Shown here: positions 20,828 through 33,166 of the stretch, in pieces
How positions within the stretch are numbered: the first letter of the stretch is position 1
Layout: every line of letters starts with the position of its first letter
From: Ananas comosus
Taxonomy: Eukaryota > Streptophyta > Magnoliopsida > Poales > Bromeliaceae
Direction: 5' to 3'
Assembly (NCBI RefSeq): GCF_001540865.1
Contig: NC_033631.1
Span: 7,195,945-7,259,944, forward strand
DNA length: 64,000 nucleotides
Notes under the pieces: generated by a model
Databases searched by the model: none
Told to the model about the DNA's origin: nothing
What the model saw: only the letters and a program-made list of their open reading frames with translations
Program-made: the position numbers and the translations under genes

Positions 20828-23800
20828 TTAAACAGTAGCTGCAGGAGTGTACCAGCCATGGTGGATCTCCACAGCTTTCTTCCTCCTTGCGAGTCTCGAC
20901 TTGCGATGAGCCCCTGTGTTCCTATGTAGTGTGCCGACCTTCACAGCCTTGTCGATCACTGAATATGCTTCCGCTATAAGCTTCTCTATCGGAAGAATCT
21001 CTTCAGCCTGAGCATCGGCCTTCTTCTTAAGCACTTCTAGAGCTTCAAGGACCTAAAGAAGGCAAAAGGAAAAGCAAAGATCTTGAGTGTCCTCTAACTT
21101 CTCTTCTGCATCGTTATGAAAAATTTCCATCCTAAGGTTTTCTTGCATGTAAAAAAATTATTAAACCAGCTCCCTATAATGGTCTTTGAAGTTCAGACAT
21201 TGATATGCAAAAAGAACAAATTGAGCAGTTTTATGTGAAGTCCTGTTTGGTTGTTGGGCTTGGTTGCTTGGACAACCTCTTTATTTTGAGAAGTAATCAG
21301 GTGTATGGCAAGCAAAAAGTTTGGATCTCTTACTGAAGCAAAAAGTTGGGATCTCTTACTTAGTAAAGCACGTGGCACTTTTGGAGATTCTAATAAAGAA
21401 GTCATTAGTGCTACTTCAAAAAGCCTTATTCAAACAACAGCAGACCAGGAGGAGCAAAGAGATCATAAAAATTTCAACGTATTAGAATAGAAGTATATGT
21501 CGGATCGACGGCGCTAACCATTAACCTCAAAAGCTCGAGCTGGTAGAAAGATACAACCAATTCACTTCAAGCGTACAGACAAAGCACTCACGAGTCTTGA
21601 CTGTGACTCGACCCAACCAGCCTCGCGCCACTTTGATCATGACTCCGCCCAACCTGGCAAACGTAACTCGGCCCTACTTAGCCTCCCGCCATAGAGCAAG
21701 AAGCTAACTCACTTAAGCTAACAATCCTCTCTCCAGCACATGCACAAATTTGCAGCATGTAGGAACCGAACCCGTAACCTCTGGCTCTGATACGACTTGT
21801 CAGATCATTGACGCTAACCATTAATTCCAAAAACTCGAGTTGTTAGAAAGATGCAACCAATTCACTTAAAGCGTACAAACACAATACCCATGGGTCTCGA
21901 TTGTGACTCGGCTCAACCAAGCTCACGTTGCTTTGATCATGACTCGGCTCAACCAGGCCTCACACCATTTCAAATGTAACTCGGCCCAACCTAACCTCCC
22001 ACCACAGAGCAGGATGCTGGCCCATTTAAGCTAACAGTATAATCTGAACTATTCTACTAGCAGCACACCAGAAGACTTGTGGCAACAATAATTGATGTCC
22101 TTCTTAGTGCCTTCGTTTTACCATTATATATGTTAGATAATAGACAAATTGATAAGCGCAAAAAATTTTTGATCCCTTTTGCATTTTTCCCTTTTATCAG
22201 AGATCATACCAAGAAGCCACCAAGTGGCATTCATTAAGGGCTTGTTTGGTTCAAGGGTGGAATTGGAATGGATAATGGAATGAGAATGAATTGGAATGGT
22301 AATTGGAATGGCCCACTCCCCCAAGACATTTGGTTTATTTGTGGATTGGGAATTGGAATGAGTTATTCATATTTCATTGTTTGGTTCGTATAAAATAAAA
22401 GAAAATTATAGGATGCTATAATACTAATTTTACTCTCAAATATAAATTTATATTATTTAAAATTTATGAAAAATATAATACTATTCTCTAATAAATTTTC
22501 CAAAAAAAATATCAAATTTATTTTTAAAATTTTTTATTGATGTGGGTTAGAGAGGGTTTTGAGAGAGGATAGGTTTTTTTTTTTGATGAGAAAGGGGTGA
22601 AGAGAAGGAGGGTGAGATGGTCACACGGGCTTCGAGAACTTAGTGGGCTTCCGGAATGAAATCTCAATCCGAGCTAGAAGACCGGAATCAAGTTCAAGGC
22701 TAATGGGTCATTCCCATTCCAGTCCGGAATAGAAATCCCAAACCGATTCATGCAAACCAAACAAAATTAATCGGATTTGATCAAACCAATTCCCATTCCA
22801 TACCCAAAATGGATGAACCAAACAAGCCCTAAAAGTAAACAAGCAATTCATTATTGCAATAGAGTCTCAAATAGTTTTGAGTACAATAATGTATATCAGG
22901 ATTCAAATCTTCATGGGATGGGAAAGACCTCTAACGATTCATTTACCAAAATTTGTGTTTCGAGAGATCAAATATTCTAGACCTAAAGTTTTTCTCAATG
23001 CTAGCAGAGTTCTACTCCAATATTCAGTATATAGTTTTCTAAAGGATAAAATATACAGTCTGCCTAGTATGATCTCAATTAATCCTGTAGCATCATTCAA
23101 TCTGGGCATGTAGTCACTTGGGCACTTCCTAAGATGAGATTTGCAGCAACGAATTTTCATCCTCCCCATGGTTTCGTCAGTGATATACCAACACAACCTT
23201 AACATGTACGGGCAGATGGGTCTCAGGAGTTTGAAACGAAGATACTCAAGCCTGGAATTCAGCCTATTTAACGTTCGTGGCTGTTGTAAAGAGGATGGGG
23301 TGAATATATAATATGTAAGCAATTAAATCTTCCTTCGCATTCAGATTACTGCCATCACAATATATTTTCTTTACCCTTAACTTTGGTCCAGACAGTTGCC
23401 TCACACTTATAGGGCATGTTTGGTTTGCACCTTTTTCACCTTAGAATTGGAATCGAAACGGACGAATCCGTTTGTCCGTGTTTGGTACGCGAGATTCCTA
23501 TTCCGATTCCGATTCCCAGGGGAATGGGAATCTCCCCAATTACCCCTCTTTCCAATCCAGCCTAGGAGGCGGGATTGGAAATTGAATCTGGGACGGAATG
23601 AATTTATTCCAATTAAATTTAGCTTTTTAAACTTTTTTAATTAAAACATAAGTTTAAGTTTACAAATTATATTTGTAAATTTTAATTTTAATTTTAACTT
23701 AAATTAAAAATTAAAATTCAATCAAGCATTTCGAATCTAATTTATAAATTTAAATTAAAATTTAAAATCTAAAGTTTTATTCAAATTTTATTTAAAATTT

Positions 23801-25938
23801 AAATTATGAATTCAAATCGAAATTTAAATTATAATTTTAAGTTTAAATTTGAATAAATAAAATTTAGTTTTATATTTTGAATTATCCATTAAATTTCAAA
23901 TTTTAATTTTTTAAAAAAATATATTTAAAATTTTGACATCATTTTAAAACTTCGGCGTAAATTTTTAATATTTACTTTTCAGTTTGAATTTAAACTAATA
24001 TATTATAAAGATAAAATTGACATATTAATTTGATTACGTTTCTGATATCTATCTAAACCAAACACCGACAATGAGAATGGTTCATTCTGATTCCGATTCA
24101 GGTGGCAAATCAAACAGAATGAGGTAATAAATCATTCCGATTCCGTTTCCAACTTATTTTCATTCCGACTCCGATACCGATTCCGACTTCGAATCAAACA
24201 CACCCATAGTTCACTGTCATTGTATTCCAATTTTTCATTGGATCGTCTATTTTTCTTGCAATTTTTGGTCCTTTCATAGCTTTTCTTTTCATTTTGCTAA
24301 TTTGCAGTGTCGCCATTTTGTTGCACTTAACTAGGACAAGGACTGAAAATTCTGCCTACTTGGCAGAGAATCAAGTTTCAGACAACAATTCGTAACTTTA
24401 TTTTCTAAATATGAATTAAAAGAGATGACATGAAAGTTAAATGGAGGAAGTTGACATGCTTTTCGATTCCTCCTGTTGAAACATCTCATAACCTTGGAGA
24501 TTATTTCAAAGACCATAAGACCAAGATGTCACATGTATCAATTTATCTAGGCAATACAGATTCTGGAGAAGACAATGCATATAGAACTAGAAACTCAAGG
24601 TCTACAAATATAAGCAACAAAGAAGTCCATAATGCATCACATCGAACAGAGAAAGCTGGGGGATCGAATTAAATGACATTCACACATGCAAAGGATAAGA
24701 GCTTAACTTTATCAAACATGAACTAGAGCAACTTCTACTCTTCTTGTGATCAACATGTCCAAAAAGGCAACGCTAGAAAAGAATATATATACTATGCAAA
24801 TTTTAAATACCTAGCCTGATTGGATTCTACAAGGTCTTCTCTCTTTAACTAGTGATAATCAATATATAGAGTTAAACGAAGGTTAAATTTAGAAGAATCA
24901 AAGGGTTAATTACACTATACTACATGGGACTTTAGGATTTATTCACTTATTATATTGCATTTCTTTTTCTGTCAAACTCTTAGTTGAGCATTTGATTCTA
25001 CAACAGTTCCTCTACTTCATTAACAGATACATTAGAACCATGTTTGCTACTAACAGCTTTCCCCGAGGTGTCTTTGAATGAGAAAATGGAAAGCATCGAA
25101 CGGGAAATCCATAGATTCTATGTAGATACACTCTTCTAAGGTTTGCCTCTGAGATTAATCGTAGAGAATTTGAAATCTCAAAGTTTTCTTACCAATCAAA
25201 CAAATCAAGGATTTAAATGCCCATCGGGACGGGTCGTATCCACCATGCCGTATCGTGCCAGTAAGATATCGGTACGATACAACCCTCATGCCGACAGCGC
25301 AAAACTCTCTATTCCTTAAATTGGTAAGTAATTTTCTTAAAAAAATCAAAATATTCGATAAAAATACATAATAAACGGTTGGAGTATTTTGTTGCTAAAG
25401 AAAATAAATAGTTTATGCCATTATGTTCCGCCACACTTATATTTTTTGTGACCAGCACGCATCGGCATGCACCAGACCGTACAGTGCAGCAAGTTTCCGG
25501 TACGAACTTAAATCATTGAAATAAAAGATTTTCTGAACATCTCCACCGAGCAATTCAAACCACTGTTAACCTAGCCTAATATCAGAGACTATTTGTTACC
25601 TAAGTGTAGGAGTTCTTGTTTAAAATAGAAGCACAGATGAAAAAGTAAAACTAGCGAAGGAGAGTGCGATCAAGCGAAAGGGGTCAAGAGAAAGACGGGG
25701 GACCTTCCTCATCCTGGTCTTGATCTCGGACTTGCGCGCCTTGTTGTAAATCCGCCGTTTCTCCGCCTGCCGAGCTCTCTTCGCGGCCGAGTCCGCCTTC
25801 TTCGGCGCCGCCTCGCACACCACCGACCTGCGCGGCGGCGACGACTTGGGCTTCTCTACCGCCCTCGGAGGAGAGCCGAAACCACCTTTCCAGTAGAAAT
25901 TACAGGAAAAGAATCGATCAAATAATTCTAATGATGAA

Positions 25939-25988
<50 letters not shown>

Positions 25989-26164
25989 CCGTTGGGGAAG
26001 GCGATTAGGGAGAGATTGGAGGAGAAGGCGAGGGAAGCGAAGTAGGGACCGCGAACAGGGACAAAGCGGGAGATGGTGTTGGTGGCGGAGAGAGAGGAGA
26101 AGGGTTTTGCTCGGCGATATGAGGAGGAGGAGCAGGAGCACGAAGGGAGAGCGAAGGAGGCCAT
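20828..26164 (-). CDS. RPS20: Plastid 30S ribosomal protein bS20, nuclear-encoded, three exons
   Basis: Exons on the minus strand: 26164-25990, 25885-25704, 21052-20828 (TAA), totalling 582 bases and 193 residues in frame. Residues 1 to about 82 are serine-rich and basic with few acidic residues, typical of a chloroplast transit peptide, with likely cleavage near VVCEAA (80-85). The mature part starts with [17 protein letters not shown] and continues through EIKTRMRK to the C-terminal [15 protein letters not shown], the small basic helical bS20 that binds 16S rRNA in the plastid 30S subunit. Splice sites: AACG/GTATCT, AAAG/GTGG, AAG/GTCCCC (a weak donor) and TTTAG/GTCC. Intron 1 carries a (GA)n run (25943-25986). 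Intron 2 is 4,651 bases long and holds a TRIM and several MITEs. A CT-rich 5' leader lies at 26182-26209, and a foldback MULE begins about 100 bases upstream of the start codon. Confidence 0.92.
21053..21492 (-). other. Intron 2 of the bS20 gene, 3' part
   Basis: No repeat family identified. A short tandem duplication around AGTTTGGATCTCTTACT occurs at 21317-21357. Confidence 0.4.
21493..22041 (-). mobile_element. TRIM retrotransposon, second LTR family, GTATA duplications
   Basis: Element 21498-22036 in antisense: LTRs at 21798-22036 (5' LTR) and 21498-21723 (3' LTR), each beginning TGTTAGCTTAA and ending GATCTGACA or GATCCGACA when read on the minus strand. GTATCAGAGCCAGAGG (complement of 21778-21793) is a tRNA-Met primer binding site, and GGAGAGAGGAT beside the 3' LTR is a polypurine tract. 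The target duplication GTATA is exact at 21493-21497 and 22037-22041. The LTR contains repeated GTGACTCGGCCCAACC-like phrases. It is non-coding and lies inside intron 2 of the bS20 gene. Confidence 0.85.
22237..22830. mobile_element. MITE with AGGGCTTGTTTGGTTC inverted ends
   Basis: Left end AGGGCTTGTTTGGTTC (22237-22252) and right end GAACCAAACAAGCCCT (22815-22830) are exact inverted repeats. Subterminal GGAATGG-rich sequence at left and CCATTCC-rich sequence at right extend the pairing. The core is AT-rich. The superfamily is uncertain because no clear target duplication was found. Confidence 0.8.
23409..24208. mobile_element. MITE with GGGCATGTTTGGTTTG inverted ends
   Basis: TAGGGCATGTTTGGTTTG at 23410-23427 pairs with GAATCAAACACACCCATA at 24191-24208. 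Subterminal GATTCCGATTCCGATTCC-like repeats occur at both ends (23490-23530 and 24130-24190). The interior 23600-24000 is AAATTTAAATT-rich. A Tourist- or Stowaway-like origin is possible; I cannot settle the target duplication. Confidence 0.75.
24209..25205. other. Unique AT-rich part of bS20 intron 2
   Basis: No exon, RNA or repeat recognised. Confidence 0.4.
25206..25519. mobile_element. Probable MITE with GATTTAAAT ends
   Basis: GATTTAAATGCCCATCGG near 25210 pairs imperfectly with CCGGTACGAACTTAAATC at 25498-25515. CGGTACGATACAACCCT-like text recurs at 20215-20310, so this is a dispersed repeat. Boundaries are approximate. Confidence 0.55.
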
Positions 26165-26177
26165 GGCTTTGTTCGGA

Positions 26178-26212
<35 letters not shown>

Positions 26213-26256
26213 CTTTGTCATCCGCTGGGGAGTGTGCGAGAGTACCCGGCGCGGAT

Positions 26257-26858
26257 ATCGTACTCGGGCTTTTTTATAAAATGACCCTCCAGAAATTGGT
26301 TTTTGGCAAAATAACCCTACCAAAATTTTATTTGTAAAACTAACCCTCCTTTCACCACGTGGGCGAGACGTCAGGGATTCCTCAAAAAGACGGTGAATCA
26401 TTCACTATTTTTGTTATATTTATTGTGAAGGCGGTGAATGGTTCACCGCCTTCATAAGGCGGCGAATCATTCACTATTTTTAGTACAAATCACTACTCTG
26501 ATGCGCAAATCTTTCTAAGTTCAGAATATGGTGTTCTTAATAAGATGGTGAATCGTTCCCCGTGTTCTCGAGGGCACGGAAACGGCGGACTTGAAAGGGC
26601 GGAAAGGAAGAAAGGGGGGAAAGGAGATTTTGCACTAAAGGCGGTGAATGGTTCACCGCCTTCTGAAGGCGGTTAACCATTCACCGCTTTTACAACAAAT
26701 ATTATAAAGACAGTAAACGATTCACCGTCTTTGTAAGAAATCCTGACGTGGCGCCCACGTGGCGAAAGGAGGGTTAGTTACAAATAAAATTTTGGCAGGA
26801 TCATTTTGCCAATTTTGAGTTTCTGGAGGGTCATTTTATAAAAAAGCCCATCGTATTC
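26257..26858. mobile_element. Foldback Mutator-like MITE upstream of the bS20 gene
   Basis: Element 26266-26849 has inverted ends GGGCTTTTTTATAAAATGAC and GTCATTTTATAAAAAAGCCC. The 9-bp flanking repeats are ATCGTACTC (26257-26265) and ATCGTATTC (26850-26858). The interior holds at least five CGGTGAAT/TTCACCG palindromes (about 26391, 26431, 26460, 26640, 26672) plus the CCACGTGG motif near both ends. There are no reading frames of note. Its left end is about 100 bases from the bS20 start codon, inside the likely promoter. Confidence 0.88.
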
Positions 26859-27755
26859 TGTGGCACGTGCGCAGCACCTGCTTTTGAGAAACAGGCCTGC
26901 TAACTAAGTAGCCGCTATACCGCGTTATTTATATCTAATTAATCATATTTTTTTTAAAAAATATATATAATAAAATATTTTTAAAAACTTATTATAGAAT
27001 GTGTGAACCTAAAAGAACAATTTAATCGGATGAAGGCACTATATCTGCAATGTGACGACTGTATAATAGATTTTTACTAAGTGGGGTTATGATGTAAGAT
27101 TAAACTCAAAAAAATGTTTAAAGCGATGTTTCTATCTGTGTCCTTGCACGATAGGTATGAAACATACGCTTTACATATTTAAATATCCATTTTTTGTTTT
27201 ATTAATTTTTTAATTAAACTTTAAATAAAATTTTGTGAACTTTATAATGTAAAAATATATATAATTTACATCTATATATGTGTGTGTATAGTACTTTTTA
27301 AATGTTAAATTATAAAAATGAGCTTAGTAAAAATTTTAGTTATAAAAATATATGTAAAATGTGTCATATACAAGTCTCCATGTACTTAGAAACTGATAAT
27401 ATTTTTATTTACTGCATGAAAAAATATAAAGAAAGCAATAAATAATTCACTATACGCTTTTTAATAACATCTCTCTCCCTTCCCTCATCTTCTTTATATT
27501 CTCTGTTTAGAGGGGCCCATCCCCCACCTATCCTTTTTTTTAGCAATTAGAGAAATTCATGACAATCATTGACAACTTTATTTAATATGATATTATCTTA
27601 TATTTGTATCTTATAATTCCTCCACCCTTAAAGTCGTTTTTCGTACACGACATATCTATCTATATATCTTGATTAGGAATAATAATGGAGATAGATTAAA
27701 GAAAGTGCCATACTGATCAATCCTAAATGAAACGAAATAATAATTGAGGTGTATA
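26859..27755. other. AT-rich gene-free spacer
   Basis: No gene, RNA or defined repeat recognised. Confidence 0.45.
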
Positions 27756-30450
27756 TGTGTCACGCCCTGCCCCGAAATCACTACCAATTTGGCACGATTC
27801 GGGCGCGCCGAGTGGACTGCCGAACGGACAGCACCTCCCCTGTCCGCCAAAGGCTCACAACAAGAATGTGTACAAGAATTTTTCAGGAATTTAAATTCTA
27901 AACATACACATTCAACGGGGCACAAATAGTGCCAGCAATTACGAGAGCAAGTAATCCACAGGAATAACATGTGAAATAAAGAGAGTACCTTACTAACTAT
28001 TACAATAGTTTTGCATCTTTTTCATTTACATCATTTTCTTTAAATGATTACATCATTCATCCAAAATACATAGCTCTCCAAATCCTCACCTACAATGAAT
28101 CTCTCAAATACATAGGTGTGCTAATGCAAAAAGAAAAGCTACTATACTACCACGGTCTCACTGATCGGGCGCGATGCCCTTGCCGCGGTCCTCTCTCCGC
28201 AGCCTTGTACCTACCACTGGAAATAGAGTGGGGTGAGAACTATCTTCCATAGTTCCCACTGGGCTCGGCCGCCGACTCTGCCGATCTCCCCACTAGGTCC
28301 AAGTGGGCACAAGCAACAACAGATAGATAGATAGATATCTAAAAGCTGTAAATGCGATAGTATGAAAACTATGCTACTATGCCCATAATCATGTGTAATG
28401 AATGCATGCATCATATAGTAAAGGTTTACTATCATGCTGACGAATTCGATCCATATTCGAATAATAATGTTCAATGACATTGTTCACTGTTCTTTTACCC
28501 AATCTGTAGCGAAACCCTTGGGTTCGCCAATAACTCACCTTTCAATCCCAAAGTGGGGAGGGAGCTCCAAGTGCACCCAAGCCCGGGACCATCTGCGGAC
28601 CTCTATGTGGTCCGGACCTCCAAGTGGTCCTAGCCGCGCGACACTCCTGAGTACTCGACGACAATCCCCTCCATGTGGGGATAGGATGACTATACCACCC
28701 CAGAAGCAGACCGTGAGCTAGATCTATCCTCTCCAAGTAAGAATATACTACAACTAGGGTCAACAACCCAATCAAATCCTCTCCAAGTGAGGATGCCCTA
28801 CAACTAGGGTCAATGTCTCAATAACTCATCGACAACCTCTCCATGTGAGAGTACTTAGGTTTACTAAGTTCTTTATCCACAAGGCATTTTTTAAGGGATC
28901 CATCTATCCCTAGGTTCTCAAACCTCTAGTGTCATTTACACTACATTAATGCCACTCGTTATTCTTTAACATTTGGATGCCACTCGTTTGTTCTTTAACA
29001 TTAAACACTACTTTCTATGTCACCAACCCCCATCGGGTTCATCTCTTTTCTTTCGCATCATAGGATCCACGTTCCGACCCAATCCTCACCTATCTAAGTT
29101 ACCGAGCGTTCCAAGTACACTAGGTTATCAATTAGAAAGCATAAGGAATGGAGCTATTATGCAATCTTACAATGCAACATGTAAGAGATGAGATTAAATG
29201 CAATCTAAAACATAGAAAGGAGTTCGAAAGCTTCGGGATGGCACCCCCCCACCTTTTATCGATGTAGAGGCCTTAGAAACGCTCCTCGGCGCACCTTACG
29301 ACGAGGTCTCAGCCTTTTTGGTCCAAGACAAGGCTAAATCGGTCGTATTTCGCCGATCCCAATCCACTCGACGAATCACGAAATCGACTTCGCCCCCGCG
29401 TTTTGTGACCTACCAATTAGATTTACAATGCCTCAAATGAGATCAATCTCATGCTTTACCAAAAATCCCATTTTGGGTGCCCTAGGGTTCCCGCCTTGTC
29501 ATTTGCAATTTGGAACCCTAACTCTTGCTTTGATCCACCAACAATGGTGCTAGGGGTCCATTTGACCCCATTTCCAAAGCTCAAAACCCAAAAAACCTAA
29601 GTTCTACAAGCTAGGGTTTGTAGCTTACCTCTTGAGCTACACCAATGGGAAGAGGAGAGGGAGATGGAGATGTTTAAAGCCTTCTCCTTAATCTCCTTCT
29701 TCTTCTTCTTCCTTTTCTTCTTCTCCTTTTCCTTCCTCTCCTTCTTGTTCTTCTTGTGCTTCTTGTCTTTCTAGGGAGAGAGAGGGAGACAAATGAGAGT
29801 GATGGAGTGAGGGGAATGAGAGAAATAGAGAGAGAGGCCTCTCCCTTAACCCTTCTCATGGTCATTTTGCACTTAAACCCCTCAACTTTCTGTCCCTTAC
29901 GTAGTCTTCACTGGGCAGAGTTCGCGCGGAGGGACCGGTCTCCCCGACTTAGGACCGGTCCCCGAGGGCCTCTCTCGGGCGCACGCGTTCGGGAACCGGT
30001 CTCTCCCCGGGAGACCGGTCCTCGGGAGACCGATCCTCGGGAGACCGGTCCTTGCCTGAGAGACCGGTCCCTGAGAGCTCGATTTTCAGGACTTAGCCAA
30101 ATTTCAACATTTCTCGCTGGGACCACGTTCGGGAACTGGTCCTTCCCTGCCAGGGACCGGTTGCACCAAGCAACCCCGCTACACCCAGCCGATGGAACCG
30201 GTCTCTCACCTCCAGAGACCGGTCCCCGAGAGTAATATCAGCCCAATGATGCAGTTTGCAGCATTTTCTCTCGTGGACTCAACTCCAAGGCACTCTTCGT
30301 GCTTTGGATATCTCCAACTTCCCCAAAGGGTATTCTCTCGACAAATAGTCGATCCTGGACGAAGTACAACTCTCAAATTTCGAGAATTCACTTCCTTACA
30401 ATATGGAACGCTTATCTCGACAAATCTGAAATAGGCAAATTGTAACAGGG
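27756..30450 (+). mobile_element. Probable long LTR or LTR-element remnant (TGTCACGCCC start)
   Basis: It begins GTGTCACGCCCTGCCCCG at 27756, the typical start of plant Gypsy LTRs; a related start is seen at 34593. It has no polyprotein. It contains repeated short phrases CCTCTCCAAGTGAGGAT / CTCTCCAAGTAAGAAT (28727-28800), a CTTCTTCTT tract (29690-29760) and an ACCGGT-rich array (29930-30226). The right boundary is uncertain; text such as GTAACAGGGTTACA near 30438-30452 may be the end. Open frames in the region are low-complexity. Confidence 0.5.
29931..30226. repeat. Array of palindromic GAGACCGGTCTC-like units
   Basis: Ten exact ACCGGT hexamers and two variants occur in about 300 bases, most within GGGACCGGTCC, GAGACCGGTCC or GAACCGGTCTC contexts. 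The spacing is irregular (about 20 to 60 bases). The sequence is GC-rich compared with its surroundings. It lies inside the putative LTR. Confidence 0.85.
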
Positions 30451-31547
30451 TTACAATCTCCAAAGAGAGATGAATTTATGCTCATGAATGTTTTACAAAT
30501 AAGACTTACGTCACTAGCTTCTTTGTTAAAATTATATTATCGATACTTAGGTTTAGATTAGAGACCTATTGGCGGTTTCACAAAATTAAGGAAAAGTAGA
30601 AAAACAATACTATGGATGAGATGTGTATTCGATAATAAAATATTTTCAAAGACAAGTATTTGTATAAGAGAGTTTAACTTATCATTGATTCAATACAAAA
30701 ATGAGTTTAAAATTTATCATATCCAAACCATTTGGAATGCCGCCTTCATATTTGCTTTAAATTCATCCCAAATTCAAATCCCTCCTGATTTACTTCAAAC
30801 ATATATCATTAATAGATATAACATATTAATAGAATAAATAGATTAAAAAAATATTTGTATCTTCTGATTTATATTAACGGCTGAAGGATAAATTTCGTAA
30901 ATAAGATGGGAACATCCACAAATCTCTAATATAAACTAGAGATCGTTGGCTACCAATAGTAATTCCTTTGCTTCCAAATAATTCAATACTGAAAAAAAAA
31001 AAATCACATTAAATTCAATGTTTTGTTATCATCAAAATCTTTAAGCCGTGAAGCTAACATTTTTTAAGCAAAAAATAGCTGAAATATTATAGTACAATAA
31101 CTAATAATATTGGATCAAAAAGCTTTGCTCCTACATCAAGAACAGAATCACCAATTAAGAAATAATGATTGTGATTCTACATGGACACATCTCATAGTTT
31201 GTCTGTGAAGCTATCTTTGAATTTTGGAATACAGTATGTTTGGAGAAGTCATTATTAAATTTTAGTATAGAGAATATTTGGAGAAAGAGATTAGGATAGG
31301 ATTAGTGTCAAAATAATTATATCTACCATTAGTCTGTTATTTGGTGTATAGGATTGCAAGAAAGTTGCTTAACAAACAATGAGAAAGTATGCTAGAAAAA
31401 TATCTTATTTATTTTCATACATAATATTACATTCTACGTATTGCTAATGAATCGGTTATGATATATTTTCTACAGTCCACCTAAAAAAAATAGAAGCACA
31501 TTTCTATATGTTTCGCGGCAACTTTTAATTTATCTATTAATATTAGA
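30451..31547. other. AT-rich gene-free spacer
   Basis: No gene or repeat family recognised; the Helitron end lies at its right border. Confidence 0.4.
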
Positions 31548-33006
31548 CTAGTGCAATGACCCGCGCGATGCGGCTGGTAGATATTAGTACAGTCAATTAT
31601 ATATGCTTATTCTTCTCCTGCTAAAATATTATTGTATAATGATGTATTTTATTTTTTCTTAAAATAAATTTTGATTAGTTGTAAAGAAGGTGAAGAATGT
31701 CTTATAGAATTACCTAGAAAATAAGATAGTAGAAAAAAAAAACAAAATTAACTAAAAATACATAACAAAACTAACTAAAGAAGTAAAACTCTAATACATG
31801 TAGAATAAATCTTTTAGAGCATATATTTAGAAATAAAAATATTTGGAAAAATATAATTTTTTTTTTCTTAGTTGTAACTATGATTCCAAATATAATTTAT
31901 AAAGAGATATGTATTTGTATTATAATTAAAGTAAATTAGAAATAATACTTGAGCTCAGATAGTTTGATTTTCATCAGTGACTGTAGAAGGATTATAATAA
32001 ATGTAAGAATTGCCATTAGACTACCAAACTTGCTTTATTATAAATAACATGATTTACCCTATTCTAATAAAAAAATTGAAATATCTAATAATACTTATTA
32101 TTATTTTATTCGCTAGCTATTCAGGCATAGTAAAAAAAATGTGCTATATAAAGATGCGTACATTCATCCAAACGTTATCTAAGTTATTCAATGATCAGCA
32201 AGAATTCCGGACCACTATTTTCTTTTTTTTTTTAACAAAAGGACTTGGCATTAAGTTTGTGGTTAAAACTTATACATGTATATCTATGTCCATAAATACA
32301 TTTATCTATATTTGAATGTCGTATGCATTCACAGAAAAAGGGACTATATTTTGGAACAAATAAAATTTTAAACTACTAAGACAATTTTCAATTTGACTTT
32401 TGCAATCGATCATTTAGTAGCATGAAAGTTTTAAATCAAGATATAATCTTGATATCCATCAAAACATTCTACTAATCATATATTATCTACAGTACATCCT
32501 TATAAATAGGAAGGAAGCATTATAACAAATATAAAAGTTGGATAGTAAGAAAAATGAATGGAGCTGAAACCTGCTAACTTTTCCAGACTTGCAATTCTCT
32601 TTTCATGCAAATTTTTAATTTTAACTAATCGTTTTGAATATATTTTCTGGTCAAAAAGGAAAAATATAAATTTGCATTAAATTATAAGATATCGCAAGCA
32701 TATAAATGACAAACTACCGTCAATTCTCTCAAAATAGCATCCGGATCTTACAATTTATTTTGCTTATCTCTAGCCTTATCTCCAGTAGTATGCTTATTTC
32801 CTAGGATATGAAAAAGTAAAAGAGTGCTTGGGTTTGCATCCTTTCTTGCACTAAGGAAAGCCAATTTACTATTGCTTTCTTTCAACTCAGACAGTAGTTG
32901 CCAACTCCTCTAAACAAAATTATAAGAGAAAAATATCAATAGCACAAAGTATGCATAATGTGTGAGTGCTTCAGTAGATGCTACCAATTAAGCATTCTAT
33001 AGTATT

Positions 33007-33166
33007 AGAAATTAAGTCGACAAAGGGCTTGGTGGTTGGTACCCGAGACCCAAGTTCGAATCCTAGTTGATTCACATTTCTAGCTAAGTTTATTTCTAAA
33101 TGAAATAAATGAAGCAGGTAGCGTGCTACCTATCTCTCTAAAAAAAAAAAAGAAATAAAGCCGACA
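33007..33166 (+). mobile_element. tRNA-derived SINE with 16-bp target duplications
   Basis: Body 33023-33150: starts AAGGGCTTGGTGGTTGG, contains the B-box-like GTTCGAATCC (33055-33064), and ends in an A-run. Flanking direct repeats AGAAATTAAGTCGACA (33007-33022) and AGAAATAAAGCCGACA (33151-33166) differ at two bases. A second copy, inverted, is at 49848-49985. It resembles the widespread plant Au-type SINE, but I have not compared it with a consensus. Confidence 0.8.

Noticed and set aside
25620..26213. 197-codon antisense open frame as a separate gene
   Set aside because: It reads through intron 1 of the bS20 gene and its GA repeat. The spliced model gives a complete known protein.
29756..30235. 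159-codon open frame rich in RETGPRETDP-like repeats
   Set aside because: It is produced by the ACCGGT repeat array in a putative LTR.
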